DNA of 64,000 nt from Diphasiastrum complanatum (GCA_029204225.1 CM055107.1:11079028-11143027); one strand, 5' to 3'; positions 10,501 through 21,193 are shown, counted from the first letter of the stretch. Translations and numbers: made by a program. Notes: a model not told the origin generated them from the letters alone.

Positions 10501-12180
10501 TTGATATTGTTGGGTTGCTACTACTTCAGGCACTCCCCAGTCTTATTTATCTCAAAATATACCACCAAGTTTTTTGGATTTATATTTTCTCATTTGTGAG
10601 ACATTGATCTTCCACACGTGATGAGTTGATGTATCATACTTTGAGTTGGGCTCATCCACCCAAGGTTTAGTAATATCTTATCGCGGTAAGATTAATGATT
10701 TGTGAGATTGGATTTAAATCTTTTTTATGACCTACTATTGTAGAGGAAATAAGGTCCAACCACGTTACATATTGCATGGCTTGCCAAAAGACGATTTGCT
10801 CTTTAAAGAAAGCCAAGAGAATTAGCAAAATATTAATTAAAAGTGACTCGATATAATCATTGTGAACTTATGTTCAAAAAGTTAAATATATAACAAAATT
10901 CAAATTTTTTCAATCTATTTGAATTTGTATCATCGTTAAGAAGGCTAAAATCTTGGTACATTTTTATATTATATTGAAAGCCAAATTCAAAACATACGCG
11001 TCATATGAAACTTAAAAATTGGGAAGGGCTTGAAGGGACTAACATTTCACATTGCACTTTGACAATAAAATTTTCAACCTAGTGTATTAATCAATTGTGT
11101 ACCATAATTGTACTTTCACATGATTGATTGTGTTTTAAAAGGAGTTCAATTCCTTTTAGAAATATGATAGTGGTAGTAGGGTAATTACGTAGGGTGCTCC
11201 TAAAATAGTTTGGAGTTAATCCTAAACCATTAGAATAGAATCTATGGCTTTATAAATCCTGAAAAGCATTCAGCAGGTGCTCGAGGAACCTTTTTTGAGT
11301 TATCCTAAGAAAACTTACACTCCTTAAAGCTTCTCAATTTTTCGAGGACTATTACTTACAAAAAGATTTGTGTATGCCTATACAAAAGATCGTCAGAATT
11401 TTCATGATGCCGGATTATAAGAAATAATGTCAGTTCTCTTCTTGTACTTTGTTGGTTTTCCCGAGCATTTCAAAAAAACCATACAAAAGAATCTATGATT
11501 GTGGAATTTATAACTATAAGTAGCCTGTGAAGGATTTTAGATCATTGATGATCCAATCCACAAAAAGATCTTGGGTTACAAAAGAAGATACTCTACCAAT
11601 CTCACCAATGTATAAAAATCAACATCTACAAACAAAATGAGATGCAAACTCTAATAGAACTTGATCAAACATGAATCAAATGATAAAGTACTGTTGTTGT
11701 CCGTACAAAACCAGCAAGCTACTGTATTTCACACGTGTGGATCCAAAAATAACAAATATAGATCATTCTACTCATAGAATTGTATACAATCACAAGTATA
11801 GTGCACCAATGGATAGTAGAACCCAAGAGAACCATGTATAAGCATGAAATGAGATAGAGAAGAGAGAAGATATGTCTCTCCACGAGTTACATCCTTTTAT
11901 AGCAGGTCCAAACCCTATTTGGCCACTTGCATTAGAAGAGTTCTAAGGCCCAAAAGGGCTGTCTAAGAAATGCCACATAAGAGAGAGAAAATCGTCGAAT
12001 TTTAAAATTCTGACCGAGGCTTTGGTCTACCCACACAACTCCGATGACTTGACCTCACTAGTAACGTGTGTAGTTAACTGGAAGTTGGGTAGCCGCAATG
12101 CGTGGGGTCCATACTTCAAGATTGTATTTTAAGAAAAACAATCTTATCAATCTGAATATCATGGAAAGAAAATTTCAATA
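10501..12180. other. AT-rich region with decayed LTR material
   Basis: No gene seen. At about 11,570-11,960 the layout copies other LTRs in the window on the minus strand. It holds GTCCGTACAAAA, then CTACTGTATTTC, then the palindrome CACACGTGTG (11,730-11,739), then a minus-strand TATA-like CTATAAAAGG near 11,895. The closest relative is the LTR at 48,476, which shares AGAGATGCAAACTC and GTCCGTACAA. A plus-strand TTTATAAATCC near 11,250 may mark a second LTR fragment. No PBS borders either. Confidence 0.45.
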
Positions 12181-12380
12181 TTTTGGATCACAATGAGCGC
12201 CAACGTGAATCTAAATTTTTGCAATTCAGAAAATATGGAGTGTGTTGGATCAAAAGGAGCGGCAAGGTCTATTGGAAAAGTATTTTGCTCATAACTGCAA
12301 AGCTTTGATTTTGCATATAAAGCAAGAAACATGGAGTGTGTTGGATCAAAAAGAGCGCCAAGGTCATTTCAAACTTTCGC
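12181..12380. repeat. Three interspersed copies of a GGATCAAAANGAGCG repeat
   Basis: TTGGATCA(C/A)AA(T/G/A)GAGCG occurs at about 12,183, 12,246 and 12,340. The last two are preceded by ATGGAGTGTGTTGGATCAAA in each case. Spacing is irregular (about 63 and 95 bp), so this is a local duplication rather than a regular satellite. Confidence 0.7.
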
Positions 12381-12631
12381 GGTTGAAATTTGTTTCTGAT
12401 TAAGACAAGTTTTGATAGCTTGCAAGATATTAAACAATTTGGTTTTCTACTAGATTGATCTATCGACTATTAAGATGTCTAAGTTTCATCTCCATATTGA
12501 TCTTCCTACAAAATATAAAATCTGAAATGATGGACCTTACCAGCTCACCAAACATGGATCACAAGACGGAGAACAAGAAACATTGTGATCTATGAGTTGA
12601 TGGAAGTTTATATCCAATAGATCCAAGCTCA

Positions 12632-14560
12632 ATGCAACATCCAAATTTTAGATCAGTCACACAACTCATACTGTTTTTGTGTGAAGGACACAATGGTCTA
12701 TTGGGTTATTGTGAAAGATTGAAAAGTTATGGCATTAGTAATTCAATGAAAAAGTTCAATTATTTGGAAAATATGTTGAATGGTTTACTTACTGACTACA
12801 GAGAAAAAGAAACTCTTTTGTTGCAAACAAAAGAAGAGAATGAAATCTTGAAGATAGATAATTCTCGTTTGAAAAATATTATATTAACCTTAGCCAAGAA
12901 AATGACAATATGAAACTAATTGTACAAACATTGCATACCTCATATTGTCAAATAAAGGCAGAAGTAAACACGTTACGGAAGAAAATATTGAACAATAAGC
13001 GAAAAAGAATTATTTTAAAAGGTATTGACGAGCTTTCATCAATTGGGGGTCCATAGACAAAAAGAATACATGCTTTCAACTAAGATTTTGTTTTAAACTA
13101 TACATGTGTTTTGTTTCATCTAGCACATCAATGATTGTGAATTGTTTTTTTCTAAATCTTATTTTTATTTTGCAGATCAGCTTTAGTCACCAATCAAAAT
13201 CTGAAAGACAACGACATGATTGGAAAGTCTTTGAGTGCAGTACTTACATCCAAGTCAACGACGAGTCTACTAGGAAATCGATGATATTCTCGAATCAAGT
13301 CCAAGATTGTAGAGGCCCTTATGGACGAAGTCGACAAGATTATTGACCAAAAATTGATACAAGGAGCATGTGATTATTCTGGTATTAGCAGGGATGCATA
13401 TGACACAATGTTTAAAATTATCAAAGAGGCATTTAAACAAGTACGTATAAAAAAATTTCCTATTCCCTGTCCATTTCAAATCAAATTAGAGAGGGATGTG
13501 TTAAACAGGGGTTTGCAAAACATCATTGGTATTCCTTACCATATCAATGAAATTTATAACTCAAAACATGGCACTTTGTCATATGATTCCACAAACAATA
13601 TGTTTGTAGATTGGAATCACAAATGAAAGTGTTGAAAAATTGATATAAGTTCTCAAGTTAGATGAATCAGAAGTAATAAAGGGACAAAAGCTAGAGAGGG
13701 TTAGTGTTACACTTATGAATGGACCATTAAGCAATACGATAAACTCTGAGAGTCTTAATTTTAGTGTGCAATCCGAAAATAATATCTGGTGGTTAGCAGC
13801 TAATTTTCAAGTTTAAATTTATTTTATTGAGTACTAGCAACTAATTCATTTCGAGAATTTATGGTTTTGTGTTTTAAGCTGATATTGTTTTGTTATTATA
13901 GGTCTAAGTTCAGCTCTCTTAACATAGTTCATGATTTTGTGTTTCAAACAGGTTTTAAAAGAAGATCATGACATTCTATTTTGGATTTTTAGTAAAACAG
14001 ATTATCTAGAGACAATTAAGAATCATTTGAGCGACATACCACTCAATGTTCCTGGAATAGGTGCTTGTAAGGTGGAATGGCATTTGGCTGGAGACCTGAA
14101 GTCGTTGAAGTGCATGTTCAATGTCTCACATGGAGCAAATTCAAAACATCCATGCCTCCATTGCATGAAAACTACACGAGAGATGTCGAAGAGCACGAGA
14201 GTTTCAAGTGATATAGAAGATCCGACTTGGAAACCAGTACTACCGATTCCGCTTAAAACTGTTCACATTTGTACACTACATGGAGAGGTTAGAATTTTCG
14301 AAAAATTGATAGGGCCTTCATATTTGGTTTGCTTGGAATACTAAGCCAGAGTCATTAGCCAAAAAAGCAATAGCTCAATTGGAGGAAGTTCTATCAAAAG
14401 CGGGTCTTCATAAAGGACACGTTAAAATATAAAAGGACGAGAAGCTTTGAGGGAAAATGGGAAACATCCCATGCAAACCAAGCATAGGAGGATCCAAAGC
14501 TCGTCATTTCTTATCAAATCATTCCGAAAAACTGACTAAAATCCAGTACTCTTTGAAATC
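12632..14560 (+). pseudogene. Transposase-like intron-containing gene, copy 1
   Basis: Coding blocks can be followed across introns. (1) 12,632 to 13,048 is a charged coiled-coil segment (LLLQTKEENEILKIDNSRLK), with one frameshift near 12,890. (2) 13,181 to about 13,615 includes DEVDKIIDQKL and FPIPCPFQIKLERD, with a TGA near 13,282. (3) To 13,810 it includes LKLDESEVIKGQ and NNIWWLAA, with one frameshift and one TAA. (4) From 13,952 it reads KEDHDILFWIF, PLNVPGIG, EWHLAGDLKSLKCMF, HPCLHCMK and VHICTLHGEVRIFEK, then AWNTKPESLAKKAI and SIGGSKARHFL in shifted frame. The intron 13,811-13,951 ends in CAAACAG. Cys/His pairs (HPCLHC) suggest a metal site. The layout resembles a DDE/RNase H-fold transposase, but I cannot assign a named superfamily. 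No terminal inverted repeats were found. Confidence 0.55.
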
Positions 14561-15339
14561 ACTTACTGGAATGTGGAGACAAAACTTGCTCATGGTAGAG
14601 GATGATACATTCTAATAGATGATATATCAAGATTCTAGCTTTGCATGTAGATTTTGCTTGATTCAGTATTTTGCATTTTTGGTGAAACCCTAAATTTGAT
14701 AGGATCTCTTGATTTTTATTTTTCTGGACTTTTCAAGAGTGTGTTTCAACCTTACATGTTGGCAAAATTTCATCATATTGTGGTTAGATCTATTGTGATC
14801 AAGAAATCAAGATTCTAGGTGCTAGGATTTGTTAGAATGAGAGAAAAGGAGAGGCTAGAGTGTTTCCAAATCTTTGTGGCTAAAAGCATGATTTGGTGGT
14901 GCAAAAAAAAAACTCATTTTTCATTTTACCTCTTGGTAGTACATTTCACGTTTTGGAAATTTGGAAGGGAGCTTGATAGATGCTACCCACGAGTTAATGC
15001 AATGAAGGCGTCCATAGTAATGATGGGCCTACCCTCTTGGAGTTTTGGGGGGTAAGTGGTGGGCCTACTCTCTCTTTGCTAAACCTTTTATGTGTGCATT
15101 TCTATCCAAAAAAGGCAGCATCCTTGACAGTCCATGTTGTACCACCAAACCATGCTTTTAGCCTTGTGATTTTTCCTTGAGTTTCATTTGTTCATTTTCA
15201 AGAGAGTGCTAAGTGCATTGGAACAGGTTCAAAGAGAAGATAAAATCATTCCAATATGGCAACCTCAAGTGGCTTCATGTTGGAAGGCAATGATAGGCTT
15301 ACCTCAATCAACTATTCTACTTGGAAGGTGAGGATGGAG
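14561..15339 (+). pseudogene. Copia leader plus first 28 gag codons, internally deleted
   Basis: The segment 14,572-14,877, resuming at 15,168, matches the leader of the Copia element at 22,957-23,562 (shared blocks GATGATATATCAAGATTCTAG, GATAGGATCTCTTGATTTT and GAGAGTGCTAAGTGCATTGG). It is interrupted by a MITE (14,878-15,163). Gag starts at ATG 15,256 and reads MATSSGFMLEGNDRL...WKVRMEC. At 15,339-15,340 gag passes straight into an LTR start (TGTGAAATATTCAACTAG). Everything from codon 29 of gag to the polypurine tract is missing, apparently by a deletion at a shared GGAG. Not functional. Confidence 0.82.
14878..15163. mobile_element. MITE, 286 bp with 23-bp terminal inverted repeats
   Basis: The left end is GGCTAAAAGCATGATTTGGTGGT (14,878-14,900 in total). 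The right end, 15,141-15,163, is its reverse complement with one mismatch. TTGT flanks both sides (14,874-14,877 and 15,164-15,167), consistent with a short target duplication. The host Copia leader is continuous across the gap when compared with 23,440-23,480, which confirms a discrete insertion. There is no coding capacity. The superfamily is unclear. Confidence 0.88.
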
Positions 15340-15560
15340 TGTGAAATATTCAACTAGTTTAGTCAATGGGTGCCACTCGATCAAGACTTGGAAGCCATTG
15401 GACATTCTAAGCGAAAAAATATTGAAATATATACAATAATGCACTTTTGACATGTGTTGAGGTGGAAGAGGATTGGAGCCTAAATTACATCAGGCAGGAA
15501 CCGTTGCTCCTACAAGATGATATACTTTCAAGCTTCAGATTTGTTACAAATGGTAAACTC
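15340..15560 (+). repeat. Start of a 3' LTR joined to truncated gag
   Basis: TGTGAAATATTCAACTAGTTT is the same LTR start seen at 22,317 and, on the minus strand, at 35,590. Similarity is lost within about 30-40 bases. The rest to 15,560 is unassigned. Confidence 0.55.
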
Positions 15561-15948
15561 ATAAGTAACTGTAAACACTCTATTCTTTATGTATAATTTC
15601 TTTCAAAAATTGCTCGTATAATCTTTATACAAAATGTAGCATACTTTGTATTAAATTTATGCAGGTATGTAAAAGACGTGAGCTCGAGATCAAATGCAGT
15701 CCAACTAGTGGAAGAACACTGAGATTTACTATCAGAAAATACACGTCCATCATCGTTACTCAAGATAAAAACAATAATCTTGTCTTTTATCAATGTAGAA
15801 AAATTGCAATCTAGTATTGTACTATGGACACAACTTGATTGTAAGAATCTAAATTGATATCACTAAAAATTCCATAAATGGGTTGTGTACATGTATGATT
15901 ATGTCTCCTTTTTCGGATGGTAATATATACACGTTTACAATTGAAATC
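15561..15948. other. Unassigned, one short minus-strand coding-like stretch
   Basis: On the minus strand, 15,793-15,690 reads ILSNDDGRVFSDSKSQCSS and continues open for another 30 residues. This is more varied than random AT-rich translation. It lies just downstream of the stop of the minus-strand gene ending at 15,949 and could be a lost last exon. I cannot support a function. Confidence 0.3.
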
Positions 15949-16907
15949 CTATTCAATAACTTTATCTTTATTTTCTATATTAGTATCAAAAGCTGTGATG
16001 ACAACAATCTCATGTCCTGTAATTTCACCTTCCTCTGTATTCGGAAGGACTCGTATGCCTCTCTGATCATATAAAATCTGCTCTGCATCCTCAGCAACTT
16101 GAACAACATCCTCAAGCTCAGACACAAAACTTACGCCATTCTGTACAGATGTTTTGATCAACTCTTGCCGCAATCTATATACCTCGTTGGAATTGTACGG
16201 CTCAAGAGTGAATTGTCATCACAAACCAAGTGAATGAATAAATAACTAACAATCACACTAACGAAATAAAAATTGGAATCAATAGAATAACAAATGAACA
16301 AAAATTTACCTTTTCAATATCTACATCGACTTGTAGATTGTACCACTCGAAAAAGAGCTTTGTATTGTACAGGACGAACCAAACACAACTAAAAGCATCC
16401 TCTACAGATATTCAACAGAAATTATTAATATTATGACATACATTTTATCATGCTATGATGATAGATTTTTTTTAAAAAAAGATGCATATCAGTAATAAAT
16501 TGTATTTAATAGTTATCTTTCCAATAGAAGTTGTCGTTGTTGGTATTTCACGAACGACATCATGAAGTAGATAATCAAATTCTCTATGTGTATTTTCAGT
16601 TGAGTTTATTTTTACACATAAAAAATTTGATACTCCCTCCTTATTTGTTTTTATAGAAAGAACATTCAGACTCCAATGCCGAGACTGCAACAACCAAAAT
16701 GAAAATTAGAATCAATTCTGACATGAGTATAATGATCAAAATAAAAGGAATCAATAGCATATAGCAAAGCTTACTTATTCTCATATTAAATCAAGTAGAA
16801 TTTGGCCATAGGAATGCATATACAGGCCTTTCAAAATTGGCCTCTTTTGCCTTCAAAACACCCATGAAAAATGGACTGACTACAAAAGCGATTCCCTTTG
16901 AATCCAT
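15949..16907 (-). pseudogene. Multi-exon gene of unknown function, probably decayed
   Basis: Minus-strand exons can be proposed. A starts at ATG 16,907 (MDSKGIAFVVSPFFMG, KAKEANFERP). B runs 16,684-16,517 (SRHWSLNVLSIKTNKEG and EFDYLLHDVVREIP) after acceptor TTGCAG. C runs 16,401-16,310 (DAFSCVWFVLYNTKLFFEWY) with donor AAG/GTAAAT. D runs 16,200-15,949 (PYNSNEVYRLRQELIK, SELEDVVQVAEDAEQILYD) to a TAG. C and D join in phase. Exon B ends GGAAAG followed by ATAACT, so its GT donor appears to be lost, and exon A has an in-frame TGA unless an earlier donor (GTATAT) is used. The protein is not recognised. Upstream is a tandem ACGT-box repeat that could be its promoter. It may be a mobile-element accessory gene or a dying host gene. 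Confidence 0.45.
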
Positions 16908-16990
16908 ACTAATACTATGCTGCAAAAAATTTGGCCGGCTTCAACAATCAAATCTGTGATTGTTGAAATTTGAGACAATAAATGAACAAT

Positions 16991-17860
16991 TTGAGACACG
17001 TGGCATCATTTCACTGGTGCATGTGTCCATCCGTACATTAATTATGACTCATTGATGAGGGACATGTGGGGGTGTGACATGTGCACTAACCAGATAGCGC
17101 CACGTGTCATTTCACACGTGCATAGATCATTCTTGTACGGACAAATATTTTTGACCAATCCTGAAATGACGTGTCCTACACAATTTCTCTGATTTTTGTG
17201 TCTGATATCGATTTCAAGCGCACTTCTCAACCTTTTTATCCTCAATTCGTACCTAAGTGTCTGAAATCGATATTATAGTCTAGGATATCGGTCTCAAGTG
17301 CACGTTTTCATTTCAAAATTCTATGGCCAATGTACCTGCACTCGAAACCGATACGAGAAGCCTTTTTGATGCACTTGAGGTCGATATTGTGAGAAAAAAA
17401 AAACTAAAAATTTTCGATGATAAGTGAATTATTCAGAACAAATGGCATCATGTCAGTGGTCCACGTGTCTATCCGTACACATCATTATGATTCATTGATG
17501 ATGGCACGTGGGCAATGACATGTGCACCAATTCTATTGTGCCATGTGTCATTATCTATACGGACGAATATAATCAACGAATCACAAAATGACACACGTCC
17601 TATTGATCAAATTCCACAGGTGCAATTTTTTTCATAAATTTCTCATTTCCAGCGCAAATTTTCACACACATTTTTTTGATTTCAGCGCCTAATATCGATT
17701 TCAAGTGCACTTTTTTTTACCTGTTTATGCTCCGCTTCTACCTTCGCGCCTGGGGATATCGCTCTCAAAGCACATTTCGGATCCAATTTTCTCTCTCCTG
17801 TATACCCTCGTTCGAAACCGATACTCAACCCTTTATAATCTATCTTGAGCATATAGTTTG
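16991..17860. promoter_or_regulatory. Tandem duplication (~460 bp units) rich in ACGT boxes
   Basis: Unit 1 is about 16,991-17,390 and unit 2 about 17,436-17,860. Shared landmarks in order are GGCATCAT, GTGTCCATCCGTACA / GTGTCTATCCGTACA, CATTGATGA, GACATGTGCAC, ATATCGATTTCAAG, GGATATCG and TCGAAACCGATAC. Offsets between landmarks vary from 442 to 486 because of gaps. Several copies of CACGTG, CACGTGT and ACGTGTC (G-box/ABRE-like cores) and paired GATATCGR motifs occur. The duplication sits between a minus-strand coding-like segment starting at 16,907 and a plus-strand one starting at 17,963, so it may act as a shared promoter. That role is inferred from position and motifs only. Confidence 0.6.
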
Positions 17861-17962
17861 TTGCAATTTGATTTTATGTTCTATTTCACATCTGAGACCG
17901 ATATCCAGTCCTTGATATTATAAGTTTTCTAGAATCTTTTTTTGTGTAGTCTCATTGTCGAA

Positions 17963-18270
17963 ATGGCTAATTTTGATTCCATTCTGTTAGGCAATCAAGG
18001 CACTTTCTCATTTTCTTGGAGGGCATAATTTTAATAGGGTGCATAAAATGATTTTTGTAAAGAAAACTATTGCACTTAAAATTTTAGGATATGGACCAGT
18101 GAATTCCATGCTCAGATCATCTCATTTTGCATTGTATGCTGCCTACGTTGATCTGCATTAGCATGAAAACTACGAGCTCTTGGATCCGTACAAAAGAAAA
18201 AAATTGTTGCATGATTCTAAGTTGCAACTTTCATTAGAGAAAGTGTCAGTATACAAAATCTCTCTGTATG
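17963..18270 (+). pseudogene. Short coding-like segment of unknown identity
   Basis: From ATG 17,963 it reads MANFDSILLGNQGTFSFSW. After a one-frame shift near 18,020 it continues GHNFNRVHKMIFVKKTIALK, ILGYGPVNSMLRSSHFALYA and, past one TAG, HENYELLDPYKRKKLLHDSK. The residue mix is protein-like, unlike random AT-rich translation. It is divergent from the minus-strand gene at 16,907 across the tandem ACGT-box repeat, and converges with transposase-like copy 2. The family is not recognised. One frameshift and one stop argue for decay, or an unseen intron near 18,020. Confidence 0.4.
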
Positions 18271-19640
18271 TCTATTGTTTATTGGCTTGTATAAATTTGC
18301 ATGCTTTTTGAAATTTTTTATAATCTGTCGATTTTGTATTATAATGAATTTGGATTCTTCTATAAAACCATTATAAAAGTTGCAATTTATAGTTGTTCTT
18401 TGTGCTAGTCCCACCATGTTGTGTACTTTTATGAAATGTCGCTCTTGCTTGCCAATGAGATTTTTCCATTCCTTGCGATGACCATATGCTAAGACTTTCA
18501 CTATTTCTTGCAAAGAATGTCAAATGATGTCGTAATATGTGCTGCATGTCACAAAAAAAAAATACAAATCAGTAGCAAAAGTATCTAAATTAATTGCACA
18601 TATTTGACTATACTAGTGTAACATCGAAATCTTACCATATAATGTGTTATATGATCTAAATCTCATGCACTTCGAACTGCATCCACAAATTCACTGGTTT
18701 ATTTCTGTATCATTTGACATCAATATTTAAAATTTATCTTTTCTCAAGTATTTCACCATGTTGTCTAATTTTCTCCAAACTTCTACTTTGTGTAGATGAG
18801 TAGAACCTTCTTCTTCGAAATCTTGAGTTGCAACTATTATCTTTTTCCAAACCAAGTATTAAATCTTAGATTGTTTGCTAGAATAATTTGATAAAAATCT
18901 ACGAGCTTTGGATCCTCCAATGCTCGGCTTGCATGGAATATTTCTTGTTTTACTTGATAGCTTGTCGTCTTTTTTTATTTTAACATGGCCTTTATGTAAG
19001 TCTGCTTTAGACAACACATCCTCTAATATGGAAATAGCTTCCTTCGCAGATGCCTCTGACTTTCATGCAAAAAAGATGTGAAGATATATTATTTTTTCTA
19101 TTATACACACCTCTGCATGCAATGTACAAATATGAACATTCTGAAGAGGAATCGGTAGTACAAGTTTCCAATTAGGATCTTCTCGATCTCTTGATATTCC
19201 TATACTCCTTGTCATGTCTTTTGATGTCTTCATGCAGTACAAACATGGGTGTTTAGAGTCAGCGCCATGGGATACATTGAACATACATTTTAATGTCTTC
19301 AGATCTCCTATTAAATGCCATTCTATGTTGAAAGTGCCAATTCTAGGAATATTGAGTGGATCTCCATCCTGTGATTTTTTATGGTGGCAGGATATGACGT
19401 TCTATTATATATCCATGAGAGAATGTCATGGTCTTCTTTCATCACCTATAAGCGAAACAAAAAAAAATGATTTAGAATAATATTAATATAGCGAAGGTTT
19501 ATCAAATAAAATCCATATTAGATTATTCCTAATGAATATGTGAAGGAACTACTATACCTGAAAAGCTGCCAACCACCAAATATCATTTTCTGAGATAGAA
19601 TGGTTTTGTGTCTATGGTCAATAGTCATTTGCTTAGGATC
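18217..19640 (-). pseudogene. Transposase-like intron-containing gene, copy 2 (inverted)
   Basis: This is the counterpart of 13,740-14,560 on the opposite strand. Exon 19,640-19,558 reads ENDIWWLAAFQ. The intron 19,557-19,446 (112 bp) has donor GTATAG and acceptor CTTATAG, at the same codon boundary as in copy 1. The next exon reads VMKEDHDILSWI, PLNIPRIG, IEWHLIGDLKTLKCMFN, HPCLYCMK and VHICTLHAEV, then AKEAISILEDVLSKAD and NIPCKPSIGGSKARRFL. It extends further than copy 1: at 18,500-18,400 it reads HHLTFFARN, then QGMEKSHWQA and STQHGG. Stops and a frameshift near 19,360 interrupt it. The 5' exons are missing. A conserved intron position in two diverged copies means the family spread as genomic DNA, not as processed cDNA. 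From memory, QGxE...HGG blocks close uncharacterised transposase-like proteins. Confidence 0.55.
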
Positions 19641-19836
19641 TCGCATTAATTTCGCAAGATAACCCAAGTAGGTAGCAAAGGTCAGGTCTAGACAAGATCA
19701 AGAGCTGTGGCTTGGCGAAGTGAAAACTATCGCGATCATCTACACACAATGGACCGTAGGCTGGAATGTTGCAGTTTGCGGTGCATGTTCCATTGCCGTT
19801 ACGATTGACTCCTTTTGTTGGTCTTTGTATGTGAGT
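19641..19836. other. Unassigned spacer
   Basis: This lies between the truncated transposase-like copy 2 and a candidate LTR. A minus-strand open frame (19,633-19,896) has no recognisable motif. Confidence 0.4.
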
Positions 19837-20328
19837 TGTCATGCCCACGATTGGTCTCGAGTAGCGTGTCCACGCTAGAAATGGATAGACCAACATCCCA
19901 TAAGTTAGTTATGACTATAAGGGAATTGGGGCCCTTATGTGTATAAGGTCATAATTAATGGTTGTAGGCCTAAACTCATGATGGTGGATTTATATGGGTC
20001 TATCAATGAGTCATTGGGGAACTGGATGACGTGGCCCAGATAGGCTGCAAAGGTGTCCAGTGAGGTGTCATACTGCACTACTAGTGGTGCATGGGCCTTG
20101 GAGGGTATAAGTATACCTATTGAACTCTAACTAGTGCATGCTTGATTGTGTGATTCGTAGCTACATGCTGCTAGAGCGATTCTTCATTCCTCATTGAGAT
20201 TGATCCATAGCTTGGGAGCTAGATCTGTTTAATCTAGATTTGGTTGGATTGGTTTGTCCACCATCCGTTCCCTTGTTGGTTGCTTGTATCGGCATGTCTA
20301 GATAGTATCTTGTGTGTAGGAGTTTACA
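19837..20328 (+). repeat. Candidate Copia 5' LTR
   Basis: The right end is clear: it closes in TTTACA one base before a perfect primer-binding site. The left end is placed at TGTCATGCCC because LTRs begin with TG. Inside are a TATA-like GGTATAAGTATACC near 20,105 and a T-rich stretch near 20,280. A matching 3' LTR was not found downstream of the nearest RNase H relic, so the pair is incomplete. Confidence 0.5.
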
Positions 20329-20329
20329 T

Positions 20330-20341
20330 TGGTATCAGAGC
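20330..20341 (+). other. Primer-binding site, TGGTATCAGAGC
   Basis: This is a perfect match to the initiator methionine tRNA 3'-end complement used by plant Copia elements. Minus-strand DNA synthesis would have started here. It is followed by an untranslated leader with a 10-bp inverted repeat (20,467-20,476 with 20,502-20,511). Confidence 0.85.
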
Positions 20342-21193
20342 CATTCTAAGCATGTATTGCCATTGAAATTGCTAGGAAGAATCTCGACGTTTTTTTGAGA
20401 TTTCAGTGGAGCAAGCAACAAAGAGAAGGATTTTCAGATCGTTCTTCCCGTTGATTTACTCTTTGGAAGTGTGATCGTTTGTGTGGTAAGTGCACTACCG
20501 AGATCACACTTGGTTCAATTTTTAAGCACTTCGGATTGGTTTTTAGGAAGTAATTCTGGTTTTAATTCCATGTTGTCGATTGCCTTGCCTTTTGCACTTA
20601 TATGAAGCAACAGTTTCTTTTGAGGCTATGCTGGATTTTTTTTTTCTCCTTATAGCTTCTTGTTCTTGCAATAGTGGTTTATGAGATTTTAGTTGTTGTC
20701 TATTGTTTTTTGTGGAACCGGTTTTGCTTTAAAATCAGTGAGAAAGTCAAGAATAGATGCAAAGATGGACTGACCACTTGTTGTGAGTGTTGGTGGATTA
20801 TTTATAGTTTTGCGATTTTTTATGGAGTTATAGGTTCATGTTGCATTTTCCAGCAAACTAATAGTGTGTTGCAGGTTTATGAGCCAGTAAAGCCATTCTT
20901 GGAATGGTTTGGTTAACAACAAGACCTATTCTGTGAAAAATGGAAGGCAACCTACAAATTTTAGTTTCAGAGAAAATTTGGACAGAAACCCAAACGAAGA
21001 CCCAAGATCAATCCTTTTGAGGAAGAACAGTCAGATAAAATACAACATGATATGCCAAAGCATTTCAAACTCTATACTTTGAATGATGTTGTCATTATGT
21101 TACCAAAAGCTCATTGTGAACCAGAAGAGCAAGTACCAGAAACGAAAGAGGGAACTAATAAAAGATGAGAAATTATTATTGTCTTCATAACTT
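20342..21193 (+). other. Copia leader and degenerate pre-RT region
   Basis: No intact coding block. A perfect 10-bp inverted repeat (AAGTGTGATC with GATCACACTT, 25-nt loop) lies at 20,467-20,511. About 20,990-21,160 reads as a polar stretch (KPKRRPKINPFEEEQSDK) that could come from the region between integrase and RT. Confidence 0.45.

Noticed and set aside
16991-17860. LTR pair interpretation of the tandem duplication
   Set aside because: The two units are almost adjacent (about 50 bases apart), with no PBS, polypurine tract or internal coding between them.
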